DNA of 64,000 nucleotides, taken from positions 36,509,115-36,573,114 of the forward strand of contig JBANSL010000012.1 in the NCBI GenBank assembly GCA_037127255.1, written 5' to 3'. A program made the position numbers and the translations under genes. This DNA comes from Persicaria tinctoria (taxonomy: Eukaryota; Streptophyta; Magnoliopsida; Caryophyllales; Polygonaceae). The notes under the pieces are model-generated. The model ran no database searches. It was not told the origin of the DNA and saw only the letters and a list, made by a program, of their open reading frames with translations. This document shows, in pieces, positions 1 through 11,334 of this stretch. The first letter of the stretch is position 1; each line of letters begins with the position of its first letter.

Positions 1-25
1 ATATGATATTTGAATTGGATATCAT

Positions 26-121
26 GGATAAAGATGTTTTGAGATACTAGGGATGCTATTGATAAAGCGGGAAGGATAAAGATGTTCCGAGATGCTAGGG
101 ATGCTATTGATAAAGTGAGAA
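26..121. repeat. Two-copy 48-bp tandem repeat
   Basis: Two adjacent copies, each starting GGATAAAGATGTT, occupy 26-73 and 74-121 and differ at a few positions. No coding sense or other feature is seen in the first 340 bases. Confidence 0.7.
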
Positions 122-340
122 AAGTAATAATGAGATTCTAGGATGATGTGGCGGAAAGAGAAGAATAAAATATTAATATTTCTAGTATCATTGAAAAACA
201 TGGTCTATCCTTGAATTGGTAAATAAAGAGCGGTCATCCGGAACCTATGAGTTCTACCACAACTCCTTTTCGGTGAAACATTTCGGAATGGTTCAAAAAA
301 AAAACCTTAAATCCACAATCACTCCAAAACCGTGAATTTG

Positions 341-1273
341 AAGGCTAATTAGGACCTGAACACCGCTCTCTTCAATCTTTCTCCTCTTCAACCTCCCTCC
401 GTCTTCAACCTCCCTTCAATCTCTCTTCCATCTCCTCGAAATGCTTCTAAAGAGAGCGAAGAAGCTCACCGATTTGTATTCGAAGGCACCGCCGACCCCT
501 CCATTGAAGAAGCATCGAGCATCCGCTTCTGCATCTTCCTTGCCTCCGCCCACAACCGGCTCCTCCAGTGGCACTCCCGGGGAGTCCGCAACACCAAAAC
601 CTCAACCACCACAACCCCCTCGCCTCTTCCAGCCGGCTCTGCAATCACATCCGCCCACAGCCGCTGCAACACCAACACCTCAGTCGGCGCGACCCCCTCG
701 CCTCCTTCAGTTGGCGCTTCAATCGCCTCCGCCTACAACCGGCTCCTCCAGTGGAACTCCCGGGGAGTCTGCAACACCAACACCCCAACCACCACAACCA
801 CCCAGCCTGGCGATTACCGATGATGAACCGGCCTACACGATTCCAGAAGAAGGTGCATATTTGAGTATTAGATGCAACAATCGTGGAGGCTTCTTGTGAG
901 CGTTGATTGATGGGTCATGTTCGATGACGTCGTGGACGTGCGATTGACATCTGAAGGCTCTTCGAGTCCATAATCTGAGGTGTCCGCTGGTCCCCAGAGT
1001 TCGCTGCGTGCGCTGTCCCTTTGGCCGGTCGTTTCGTTCTTCTTTAGCTTGTGTTGCGGAGTGTAGGATAGCTTGTTCGTTCCTTGTTTTTACTTTCTGT
1101 TATTTGCTTATGTTATTTATTTCTGTCATTTGCTTCAGTTTTTGCTTCTGTTGTACATGATGGTTAGTCCATCCACCGACTTGTTCGGTCTCTCCGTTTC
1201 TCCAAGCTCGTCTAGAGAACTGAATTTATTATCTTGCTTAAAAAAAAAAAAAAAAAAGGCTAATTAGGGCCTG
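341..1273 (+). mobile_element. Processed mRNA retrocopy with poly(A) and TSDs
   Basis: The 18-bp sequence AAGGCTAATTAGGACCTG (341-358) recurs at 1256-1273 with one mismatch (A to G). Between the two copies lies about 900 bp that reads like a mature mRNA: a pyrimidine-rich leader (359-440), an intact ORF (441-899), a 340-bp T-rich trailer and a run of 18 A (1240-1257) directly abutting the right-hand repeat. Poly(A) plus a long TSD is the mark of LINE-machinery retroposition. The parent gene is not in the window. The mismatch between the duplications and the interrupted A-tail neighbourhood suggest the insertion is not brand new. Confidence 0.8.
441..899 (+). CDS. Proline-rich retrogene ORF, unknown function (152 aa)
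   Basis: This is the only sizeable ORF of the retroposed copy. It starts MLLKRAKKLTDLYSKAP, has a Lys/Arg-rich N-terminus and is then dominated by Pro, Ser and Thr. An internal repeat of about 60 residues is visible: PPTTGSSSGTPGESATP appears twice, each time followed by a QPPQPP-type tract. The C-terminus (IPEEGAYLSIRCNNRGG) is more complex and is probably the conserved part of the parent protein. I do not recognise the family. No signal peptide or membrane segment is evident. The frame is open with no visible disabling mutation, so it may be expressed, but a promoter was not carried and would have to be recruited locally. Overlapping ORFs on both strands are compositional shadows of this GC-rich repeat. 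Confidence 0.45.
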   Translation: MLLKRAKKLTDLYSKAPPTPPLKKHRASASASSLPPPTTGSSSGTPGESATPKPQPPQPPRLFQPALQSHPPTAAATPTPQSARPPRLLQLALQSPPPTTGSSSGTPGESATPTPQPPQPPSLAITDDEPAYTIPEEGAYLSIRCNNRGGFL

Positions 1274-1652
1274 GGGAAACGAAACTCATTTTTAGGAGCG
1301 ATTCTTTTAATATTCTTCCCATGGCCTGCTGCTCTCCAAACACCCTCTAAAAAGCACCCAACAGAGCCAATTCAGAGCGCCACCATAAACACTCCAACAG
1401 ACACACAGTGCGAGTAAAGAGAGGAGCTCTTGGAGTTGCGGATAGAGCTCCTGTCTTCTGGAGTCTCAAAACAAAACGAAAAACCCCACACTTCATTCTC
1501 AAGATTGAGAAATTCTAAGCCAAATTTCAAAGTCCGACAAATTTCCACTCTTTCCCATCAGTTTCCACACCCACAAAAACACATCCTTTTTCCGGATTAT
1601 CGGGCTCTGTTGCTGCCTCCGCTGCTTTCATACTCACCTTGAGATTTTTCCC

Positions 1653-1655
<3 letters not shown>

Positions 1656-1686
<31 letters not shown>
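1656..1686. repeat. (CT)n microsatellite in 5' leader of the bHLH gene
   Basis: An uninterrupted CT tract lies about 170 bp upstream of the bHLH start codon, probably inside its 5' UTR. Pyrimidine-rich leader microsatellites are common in plant genes. Confidence 0.8.
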
Positions 1687-1689
<3 letters not shown>

Positions 1690-1856
1690 GGAAAAAAAAA
1701 AGAAGTCTTTTTTATGATATACCCATCTCTCTTTGATCAGTTTTCTCCATACCTGCTACGTTCCGCGATGTTCCAAAGAGCCTAATTTCCTCTTCTCCAT
1801 CAGTCGCAAAATCCACCAAGAAATCGAAAAAAAAGTAGCAAAGGGTTTCGATTAAA

Positions 1857-4800
1857 ATGGCAGGGAATAATCATCATCAGGGAACGGATGGGTTGGGAGA
1901 TGACTTCTTTGAGCAAATGCTATCGGTGCCTGGCTACGGCGGCGCTTCTTCCGCCAGCGGCGGCGGTGACGGTGTTGGGTTCGGTCTCGGTGTTGGTGGC
2001 AGTGGAAGTGGAACTGGAAGTGGGGCTTCCGCCTCTCATCATCATCATCAGCAGCATCAACATCATCTTCACGGGTCAATGGGGCTGGGCCTGGGTACGG
2101 GAGACGGTCCGGGCCACGGTCTCGGGCTTGGGGGCGTTGGTGGGTACAGAGGAATGGGCATCCCACTGGGCCTGAACTTGGACCCGTCTGGCCCGGCCGC
2201 TTCCTTCCTCAAAGCTGAGGATTTGACTGCTGATGCTAATAATAATAATGCCTCTCCTTCATCTTCTAGACTCCTTGTGAGTATCAATCTTTCTAATTTT
2301 GTTCATTTGATTGTTTGGTTTCTGTTTTGTGGGTTTTTCTGGGATTCAGCTTAATATTTCTTTATTGAGATTTTTTCACCCTCCTTTGTTTGTGTGTAAC
2401 CTAACTCGAGTTTGAATTGCAATTTTGTAGAGTTTCTTTTTACTATGCAAATTATGAATTTATGATTGAAGTGTTTCAGGAAATATTTGTAAGGGTTTAT
2501 GAAAACATGAAGTCTTTTGGTGATGGGTTTTGAAATGATGTATCAGGATGGAGATTCACTGCATTTAACAAGCCTATTTCCAGCATTTGGCCACATGCAG
2601 CCACAGTCCCTAAGAGCTCCTCCCCCCCAGCTCCACCTTCAGCAGGTCTGTATCTATATATCTATATTTTTTTTTAAATAAAAAATTGTAGGATTTTGTG
2701 TGTTTTGATATATTGTCTGGCTGGAAAACAAGACTGAAGAGAAAGTCGTGTGTTTGTTTGTCCTCAAAGTGGGGTTGGGAATTGGTTGGAGGTCTATTTG
2801 TGTTGGACCCCCCTATCCTGAAAAAATAAGCCCATCTTGACCATAGTCCACATTCTTAATGGCTTTTTCAAAGTTTTCAAACTTCAAGTCCAGCTCTCAT
2901 ACGCATGTGATAATTTCAATTGTATCATATTTTCAAACTACGATTTTCCTTGAATTTGAAATTGGGGTGATCTTGTATAGTCCTTAAATTATGTCATTGA
3001 TGGGATTTTGGCAATCTTCAAGCTCAGCTGTTCAAATAGTCCATCTTGATGGTCCCTAAATTAACCAAGTCAAGCAGCAATTGTGGAACAAGGAGATATG
3101 TGATGACTTGGAGATTGAAACAGAGTTACTTGTTTATTGTGCTTGTCTAACTATATGTTTTGAAGCAGTCTTTTCAGAGTCAAGCAGTTCCGCCGCCTGC
3201 TCCAGCACCTATGGCATCACACCCACCAGCCATGAGGCCAAGGGTGCGAGCCAGGCGAGGCCAAGCTACCGATCCTCATAGTATTGCAGAACGGGTGGGT
3301 TTTACGAAATTTTTATCCTCACTATGATGCTCAGTTACAGTAGATGCTACTATTTGTTCATTAATTAGTTATTACTAATATTCCAATCAATAGGAAGGAT
3401 TATTCTCTCGTTGAACATGGATACCATTATGCCATTTGAAGTTCTGGTCTTCTTAAGCAATAGATTTATGCTTGTTTAATAGCATATCAAAATTTAGGTC
3501 AGCAATAGATTTGGCCTAAAGATTATCTAAACTCACTATTATTACTGTTGCCACTTTAATCTTAAGAGAAGACCATGAGGTTGATTGGCTTATTTTATAA
3601 AATGGAACCTATATATAAAAGTTATCTAGCATATAGCCTTTCTTTTCCTTTCTGTTGCTATGAAAATCTTGTCTCGACATATGCTTTGCTGACCGATGAG
3701 ATGTCAGATTTCTGTTTGCTGTTGTTTTGTCTTGCATTTATCGATAATCAATATATTGTAATCTGAATAGCTGTGACTATTGCATATTAATGTCTTTAAC
3801 CTTTTTTTTTCTTCCCCTGTTTGACAGCAACGTAGGGAAAGAATAGCTGAAAGGATGAAGGCTCTACAAGAACTAGTTCCAAGCTGCAACAAGGTATGTG
3901 TGCGGAGCATAGAATTCTTGGATGAATTCAGTCACCATTATTCATTCCCTTTTTCTGTGGACATGGTTCTCATTGACTTAATTCATTTGCAAGATTTTAG
4001 AAATTATTAACAAATCACCTGTTATATTCTTATCAATGCAGACAGACAGGGCTGCAATGCTTGATGAAATTGTTGATTATGTCAAGTTTCTGAGGCTTCA
4101 AGTCAAGGTATATTCTTGTAGTTAAAGCCTAAAGGCTTGCGAAAAAGCCATTACTAATGAATGTAAAAACTTTATATATAGCGCCATTTTAATTGCACTG
4201 TAGGGTGCCTTGGAATCAAATAATGAATTAGGTGGATGCCTTATGCTCCTTTTCTTTCCCACTACCATTTTTAATCTCAGTATTTTTTTGCCTCACTCAT
4301 GATGGAGTTGAGCAGGTTTTGAGCATGAGTAGATTGGGTGGAGCAGGGGCTGTTGCTCAACTAGTATCCGATGTGCCAACCCCAACAGCTGAGGTAAAAC
4401 TGTAAAAGAATCATTTGAGTTTCCGATTCTTTCAATATTAGCCTTTTACTTTGTGTACTGTTTAACTGTGAAACATTTGTATATGGTTGAAGTCTTAATA
4501 AGTAACTTTGTATGCAAGCTGTGACTAAATATAGGAATTTGCCAACCCTTAACCAAGAAATTTGTGAAAAGGAAAATAGAGTGACTGACTTATTGTCACA
4601 GGTGTCATGAGGTTTGGACAAATCTCACATAGTTTTCATGAGGTTTGAGAAATATCATTTAGTAACTTGAGATTTGATTCTTGTTTTACTTGAATGACAA
4701 AACCTACGATCAACAAAAAAAATTTAACGAAACAAACCGAGCTATAAAGTTATGTAAGATGTATTCAACTCTTTAAATAAAGTTACTGACTTATTTTCAT

Positions 4801-5273
4801 AAGATTCAGTCTTGAATTTACTTTATTTCACACTGTTGTTTTTTACTGCAAAACTTAGTTTTGTAAGTTTTAGTCACTCGAATTGAGACAATGCTCAAAG
4901 CTCATCTCACTATATTAGATTTCTGAAACATCAGCAACGTGAGCAAGATTTGCTCAAACCTCATAGCACCTAAGTGAGATCTCATTGCAAAAACTACATA
5001 CTTTTTGAAAGTTGATTATAAAAAAATCATCTTGGGCAAAACTTTGTTCAATGTTGTTTGCACCAGGGAGAAGGTAGCATGGAAGGAGGCCAGCCTGCTT
5101 GGGAGAGATGGTCAAATGACGGGACGGAGCAACAGGTAGCCAAGCTGATGGAAGAGGACACTGGAGCTGCCATGCAATTCCTCCAATCCAAGGAGCTATG
5201 TATCATGCCCATATCCCTGGCCTCAGCCCTCTTCCGGGCTCATCCACCAGATGCTCCGAATAACCCTCAGTAG
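1857..5273 (+). CDS. UNE12: bHLH transcription factor, UNE12/bHLH7 type
   Basis: Predicted 353-aa nuclear DNA-binding protein. Coding exons read from GT/AG sites and frame: 1857-2276, 2547-2645, 3169-3294, 3828-3893, 4042-4107, 4316-4393, 5067-5273. Exon 1 is Gly/Ser-rich with a His/Gln run. Exons 3-5 carry [20 protein letters not shown] and the bHLH domain (basic region RRERIAERM, then [12 protein letters not shown], then [20 protein letters not shown]), as in Arabidopsis UNE12 and bHLH7. The C-terminal motifs [20 protein letters not shown] and [18 protein letters not shown] are family hallmarks. The basic region reads AERQRRERI where the family normally has AERLRRERI; Gln is the first codon of exon 4. 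Exon 3 could also start at 3178, a tandem acceptor 9 nt downstream that drops Ser-Phe-Gln. The start is the first ATG in frame after a long stop-free leader and matches family starts. Confidence 0.9.
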
Positions 5274-6090
5274 GTACAGCTGAAAGAAATGTGTAAATTC
5301 CAATCTATGGACCTCTTATTGTCTCGAGAACCCGGTTTAATACCAGTACTTTGATGATGCAATTGGGATTTTGTAGCCTCTAACTTCTTATGTTTAATAC
5401 CAAAAGTGCTAGATTTTGTTGAAATAAGGGAACACACTGACACTTTTGGTGTTCATTTCTGGGGATTTTGAAGTGCTGGCTTGCTGCATATTCATGGGTT
5501 TTTATGATGGGCAAATTTGGTAGAGTTGAAAAATGATCTTAAAAGGGTAAATGGATTAGTTATTTTGTGTGTGAGGAAAGCAAAGCAATCATAAAGTGAG
5601 TCAGAAAGCAACGGTGTAAAAGAAAAAGGAGTGAAACCCAGAGGCTATGGACTTTTGGTTTCTGTTTGAGTCAGCTTCGATATGTCATTGTTTATGTGAA
5701 GTGCTCACTTTCTTTCTTTCTTTCTTTCACTTTCATATCCTTGAATAATGAAGGATGATTTTTACTCATTGAGGGAGTCAAGGGGAGGAGATGCAGAGAA
5801 AAATAGTTCTGTGAAAGGGGTAAAAAGAAAGAAGGTGCTTTTCATCATTGTCATATCTTTGGGGGCTTTTCAGGTGGTTACCTCATCATCTGGGTGGAGT
5901 GGATCTCCTTTGTATAAAGGCTGAAGCTGGAGAGTGCTATCAAATTGCCTAACCTTTTTTTTTTTTTAACCTTTTGGTTAGGAATTCGTGTTAGTATATC
6001 CCTACTATAAGCCTTTTTTGTTTTTTTTTGTTGTTTTGTAACCGGAAAGAATTTGGAAGATTAAAAACGAAATCTAACCAAGCGCATCCT
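5274..6090 (+). other. 3' UTR and flank of the bHLH gene
   Basis: No ORF of note. Contains a (TTTC)n tract (5708-5728) and a T-run (5954-5967). The T-run may be the poly(A) end of the reverse-strand LINE remnant that follows. The polyadenylation site cannot be fixed by eye. Confidence 0.4.
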
Positions 6091-6096
6091 TCAAGT

Positions 6097-6490
6097 TTAG
6101 ATGAGATAGACAATTAGCTGCGTGATTTCCTTCCCTAAAGATGGTGACATCTCAAAACCCGAGAAATGGTAGAGGGATAAAAAAGAGTCAAATAAAATCA
6201 TTTCAATCTCGCCAGAACAAGAAACACCAGATTTCAGACTATTAATAATGTTGAGGTTGTCACTTTCTATACTAATAAATTTAATGTTAAGATCAATTGT
6301 CTTTAAGGGACCTTTCCACAAGCTAAATCCTTCAACGCCAATGATGGATGAAAGTGGCGAGACACCGGCTTCCGAGAAAAGGGCATGGCCACTATCATTA
6401 TAGATGAGGAATCCATAGGTGCCCTGATAAGTGTTGGACAAAGCTCCATCAAAATTTAGTTTGAACCAATCATGTCTAGGCTTAGATCAT
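6097..6490 (-). pseudogene. LINE RNase H-domain fragment
   Basis: Read on the minus strand, this gives an RNase H-like domain of the type found at the end of plant L1-type LINE ORF2. A WFKLNFDGAL-type entry (the first catalytic Asp) lies upstream of the first Met, near 6450-6485. It is followed by GFLIYNDSGHALFSEAGVSP, VEGFSLWKGP and ESDNLNIINSLKSG. The rest of the LINE (endonuclease, reverse transcriptase) is absent, so this is a fragment rather than a gene. The T-run at 5954-5967 could be its tail. Confidence 0.7.
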
Positions 6491-7640
6491 TTGCAGTGAC
6501 TCCTCTCTTTAGATCTGAAAGTTACATTCAAATTAGGGACCTCGGGGTCTAGATCTTTGTCCAGTTCTTTGGTTTATTCCAGTTGTGATGTGTGGTTGGT
6601 TCCAATCCTTCGCATGCAGGGCTTAAACCGTCTCCAACTACTCGTGTTCGCGGATCTTGCAATGTTCTTGAGCTGATCTTGACTCGTTCTTGATAGATCT
6701 TGAATGATTCTTGAACCACACAATCGTACCTAGGGTTACAACGTGAAACCGGACCTAAGGAGTAGCCAAACTGAGTCCAGTAGGGTCGGTTAGGGTTCGG
6801 CAGGGCTTAAGGTTTGGTATCGACCTAAGGGTGATGTCGGATTAGGGTTTCCATTGGTGGTGTGATTCTTGATTGAATATTTGTGGAAGGTTTCAATGGA
6901 ATTTCATATTGTGAGAATGAAGACAAATCAATGAAGAATGTAGGTTTGGTTGTAGGAGAAGAGAACACATAGCCAAGTGCTCTTCTCGTAAATTCAATGA
7001 GATTTTCTAAATGAAAATACAAGTGCCTAAATAGAAATGTTGCTAGGTGAGGTCGGCCTCCTATGCAAAGGAGAAACCCTAGCCTCACGTCTATCTATCT
7101 AAAAAATGGCAACTAAAAATAAATATTCTAAAAATCTATTTTCCTAATGAGCAAGGAGATAGATAACTCCTCACTCTTATTTACCTAACTACATCTGTGT
7201 TTGACAACAAGGGGTTTTTTCAAGAGGTAGATGTTTTTTTGGAGGTGGCCAGAGTAGATTATGGAGATGTGGAAGGTGAAATTTTTTTTAAATAAACTTG
7301 TAAAAAATCTTAATGGTGTTTGGTAGGTATGATATTAGAAAGGTGTATTTATTGTTAAAAGGACAAAATACCCTCTATTATTTTACCCCTCCTCTGCTTA
7401 CTCACTCCACAATCAGTCGACTCTTTCCTAATCATAACAACACCACCACCGAGCTTCTTTCTTTGGAAGCGTTGAAGTCCGATGCAGCGCCTCCGTTGGT
7501 GCTGGCCACTGGACATCTTGATCTGGGTGAATGGGAAGGAGCCACACCGGAGACCAGTGTCCGACATTGTTGCCAACGACATCCACAACGATTGAGATTG
7601 CAAATTGGGGGTTTATAATTAAGTGCTATGTTGCATAAAT
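6491..7640. other. Intergenic, no supported gene
   Basis: AT-rich, with only short random ORFs on both strands. No domain, TIR or LTR could be supported, apart from weak similarity of 7190-7230 to an inverted stretch near 8200-8225 (TGTGTTTGG-type ends). These may be the ends of a larger decayed PIF/Harbinger-like element enclosing the clear MITE at 7644. Confidence 0.4.
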
Positions 7641-7643
7641 TAA

Positions 7644-7912
7644 GGGTGTGTTTGAATTCCATTGCATTTTCATTATAATGCAATTATTTTACCTCGTTTT
7701 ATGTGTCCGTTTTGTTTTAAAAATAAAAATCTAGGTAAAATCGTAATTTGACCAAATAATCACATAAATCGAGATAAAATAATTACATTTTAAGTAATAT
7801 ATCGTGGAATCCAAAAACATCATAATTTAAACACCTTAAAAATTTTGTTAACCAAACACTAACTTATCATTTTGCATTATAAACATAATGCATTTGGAAT
7901 CCAAACACAGCC
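7644..7912. mobile_element. Tourist-like MITE (PIF/Harbinger), 269 bp
   Basis: Terminal inverted repeats: the left end reads GGGTGTGTTTGAATTCCATT and the right end reads GGAATCCAAACACAGCC, an imperfect inverse. Both ends are flanked by the 3-bp duplication TAA (7641-7643 and 7913-7915), the PIF/Harbinger signature. It has no coding capacity and is AT-rich inside. Confidence 0.75.
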
Positions 7913-7915
7913 TAA

Positions 7916-8574
7916 TATAAAGTGTGATTTCAATAAAGGATGAATTAGTATATCCTACCTTATTTGACTTCTGTCATCGTTGCATATATTCATTTCATAT
8001 GTGTGAAGGCGAGAGTGAGCGAGATGGAGGCTAGGGCAATTTGGAACAAACCTCGGGCAAAACCTCCTGAACCTTGGAGGCTCAAGGTTTCAATTTGAAG
8101 GGAAAAAACACCAACCCGCATCTCTTGACCCCCCATCAACACCTGTTGCCAAACACCATAGTTGCTGGTTTCTTTTTTTTTTCAAACCCCCGAAAACCTT
8201 CAAAACCTCTTACCAAACACAACCTAAATAATAAAAATAGATAAAATAGAAATAGGTAGATAAATTCGTCCACATAGTGCACAACTGCAAAGATGGCAAC
8301 TTTCAAGCATCTTCTTGGTCTATTCTAGAAAAACTTTCAACAGAAAAGTTGTAGATCTTCGAGTTCTCTTTCTAACCAGATATTGCATGATCCAATCTGA
8401 TAAATATGGACTCCGATGCGACGATGCGCTGAACTGTATCCTGGGCAACGATGCGACATATCTCTTCTATCTCCCTTTCACGTTGAAGAAAAAGTTGACA
8501 ACCAATTCCCACGACATGTCAACAAGGCCAGCAACCTTACTAATCCGAAGCCCAGACCGAAACTAGCCGAACCC
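7916..8574. other. Intergenic or decayed retroelement interior
   Basis: No supported gene. The part nearest 8575 should be internal sequence of the reverse-strand element whose LTR is at 8588-8721, but no gag or pol homology was recognised. Confidence 0.35.
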
Positions 8575-8587
8575 AACTCTGATACCA

Positions 8588-8721
8588 TGTTAAAGTCGAA
8601 CAACACATAAATTTGAACGGAGTTCCATCTCAAAACCAATTGGCAATGAGAGGAGTAGCCCTTCAACCTTATATGTTGTTCAAACATTCTATTACCGACG
8701 TGGGACAACCACATTCCAACA
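8588..8721 (-). mobile_element. Small LTR with adjacent PBS, truncated element
   Basis: A 134-bp segment begins TGTTAAAGTCG and ends CATTCCAACA. Immediately to its left, 8575-8587 reads AACTCTGATACCA. Its reverse complement, TGGTATCAGAGTT, is the initiator-Met tRNA primer-binding site used by copia elements. The segment is therefore the 5' LTR of a minus-strand element. No partner LTR was found, so the element is truncated. The small LTR is compatible with a TRIM or a small copia lineage. Confidence 0.6.
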
Positions 8722-9432
8722 TATGAGGGCGGGAAGCTTGCTTAATTTATGAAATTAAGCAGGGTTACGGGATGACGGAGGCAGGGTCGATCCTAGCATT
8801 GTGTCTGGGATTCGCCAAAGACCCCTTCCCGACCAAGCCCGGGTCTCGTAGAACGGTGGTCCGAATTTCTGAGTTGAAGGTAGTCGACCCTCACACTGGT
8901 GCCTCTCTTGGCTTCAACCACCGGAGTGAGATCTGCATCCGTGGAGATCAGATAAAGGTGTTATATCGGTCGTAATTTACTATATATACTAGGTCACACT
9001 CACATGATGATCGATCATTTACAAATAATAACGTTACATGTATAACTAACAAAAAGATAGGATACCTAAATGACGATGCGCCCACCGCTGCAAACATAGA
9101 CGCTTAAGGTTGGCTTCACACATGGGACATTGGATACATTAACCAAGATAACGAGGTCTTCATTGTTGACAGAGTTAAGGAGATCATCAAATTCAAAGGC
9201 TTCCAAGTAAATCCGACCTACTGTATTATTGAACTTCATGCTTACAAACAAACTTCAACTCTCCAATCCAACTAAAATTTGATCGACAAGATAGATACCG
9301 CCAGCAGAGTTGGAGGCCATTCTAGTGAATCATCCCTCAGTAGCAGATGCGGGTGTTGTCCCGTGAGTGCAATAACAATACATGCGCGCTCTTCGTTTTA
9401 TAAATTAAATGCTTGTTTGCTTGTGTGCTAAT

Positions 9433-10013
9433 TGTTGGGTTGCCTCTATATCATCAATTGGATTTGGATCACCTTTCAATTGGACTTGAATGGGTTCATC
9501 AACCTTTGGGATAAGGAACATTCTAGAAGGATTTTGTCATCAAGCTTCTCCAAGCTTCATCCTTCCCTCTTGATTCATCTAGACCTTTCCTTAAGCCTTA
9601 TCATTTCCTTGAACATTCTCCCACTCTCTAGAGTGTTCTTTTGACCTCATCCAATTTTTTGAAGACTCTAGACAATTCTCAAGGCTATCTCCCAAGGCTT
9701 TGATGTCTATAAATAGGGAGCTCATCCCCACATTTCAACCATCCACAAAACCTACTCACCCAAAGCCTTGTACACACAAAGCCTTCATCCCACGCCCACT
9801 ACTTGTATTAAGAGTTTCCACTACCTTGTACTATCCTACAAGGTTCTTTGTACTCTTTTCGCTATATAGTGGATTTTATTGGTTCTTTCCGCCCGTGAGT
9901 TTTCCTCCCGGTACTCGGGTTTCCCACATTAAATTTGCGTGTTTGATCTTGACTTATTTCTCTCTATTTGTGATTTTGTTCTTTCCACTGCACGCTCGTT
10001 GTTCTTATCACCA
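9433..10013 (+). mobile_element. Probable solo LTR in 4CL pseudogene intron
   Basis: About 581 bp begin TGTTGGGTTGCC and end ATCACCA. Flanks CTAAT (left) and CTAAA (right) could be a 5-bp TSD with one change. An internal CTATAAATAGGGAG box (about 9708) and a pyrimidine-rich R/U5-like end fit an LTR promoter. Boundaries are tentative. Confidence 0.5.
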
Positions 10014-10197
10014 CTAAATCCTTAACACTGAATGTTGACATGAATTAATCTTGCAGGCAACATGATGAAGTTGTTGGTGAGGTACCAGTAGCCTTTGTGG
10101 TTCGCTCAGCTACTAGATTTGAGCTTACAGAGGAAGCTGTCAAAGAATACATTGCAAAGCTGGTTACTGTACAAATCAAACCATTTATTTTAGACCC

Positions 10198-11334
10198 TGT
10201 TAACTCCACCTTGATAATAAGACCTAGCTAAAGGAATGTAAGGCCTTGGTTGATGAAAGCCAAAATTCGAGATTCCTGAGTTTGGTAAGGTCTTACCAAA
10301 AGGCTCAAAGAGTTAGGATTGCACAAATGGACTCGGATACTGGAAGAGGTTAAATGTGCATATTTATTAAACGGGCCTAATTTACTCTACAGAACCGAGA
10401 TCCAATTACCAAAGAGCCAAGCCAATTGTGGTTGGGCCTTTGTTTGAACTGTTGTTGGGCCTAGTTGAATCCATTCGGATGTTATGATTTGTTCTATCAA
10501 TATCTTTATCTATTAGATGTATAGTTGAGTTTTTCCAAGGATTTGCTAAAAGGTGATCGACGTCCAAGTTCATAGATCTTATCTCCAACAAAGGATCGTA
10601 CGAAGATTCTAGAAGAAAGCTCAACGTCTTAGAAGATCTCCCATGAAGTTTTGGCGCAACAAACTCAACAACCTTAATTGAAGCAATATCCAGAGGTTTG
10701 AATTTGAAATCAGGAGGCCTTATCTATTTAAAGAAGAAGAAGACGTCTGCAGTACATACATCTTCATAGCGCTCAACGTTCACTGCACCAAGTTCTCTTC
10801 AAACATCCGTTCTCACGCAACTCTTGTCGCTAAGTGTTGTATTTACTTTGAGTGTGTGTGAGGTTTCATTAAGCTTTATAGTACAATTTATCTAGGTTAT
10901 ACTAAGGGTTTCCTTACCCAAACGTATAAGGTACTTTGGTATCCATAGGTACTTTGTTTCACTAGTGTGCTTAGGTTGCTAGATAGTAAGGTAGTCTAGA
11001 AGTGGGTAAGTCTTCTAGAGGTTGTATCTAGATCTCATAAGACAAAGTGAAATAAAGTGTGTTGAATCCTACGGGTTGGATAACCCTGGGCGGGGACGTA
11101 GGCGGTTGTGCCGAACCTCGTTAACAAGTATCGTGTGCTTTAAGTTTCAGTTTTTTACTTTTGCTTATTGATTGTTTGCTATCTATTGCTAATCGGTTTT
11201 TGCTTCTCAGATAAGGTCTTACAGTAGGTGGTAAGGTCTTACCGTTTCAGTTTGCGAAAAGTTTACATACTCTATCCAATCCCCCTTATAGAGTATTTGC
11301 GTACGTGCTTCTTATCTGCCTTTTCCGCACTTCA
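10198..11334 (+). mobile_element. Solo LTR (copia type) in 4CL pseudogene intron
   Basis: A 1137-bp segment starts TGTTAACTCC and ends TTTTCCGCACTTCA. It is bounded by perfect 5-bp duplications GACCC at 10193-10197 and 11335-11339. The right half contains CCTGGGCGGGGACGTAGGC followed by GCCGAACCTCGTTAAC, a stretch familiar from copia LTR 3' portions. No second LTR or coding region is present, so it is a solo LTR left by LTR-LTR recombination. Confidence 0.75.

Noticed and set aside
7313..7618. 101-codon ORF before the MITE
   Set aside because: Overlaps equally long ORFs on the other strand, has no domain, and its composition matches the surroundings.
7187..8226. Larger Harbinger-like element enclosing the 269-bp MITE
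   Set aside because: The ends are only loosely inverse and no clear 3-bp duplication could be placed, so it is not called as a feature.
8772..8975. 4CL exon 2 as a functional ligase gene
   Set aside because: Exon 1 is absent, an in-frame TAA lies in exon 3 and the TGD motif is altered.
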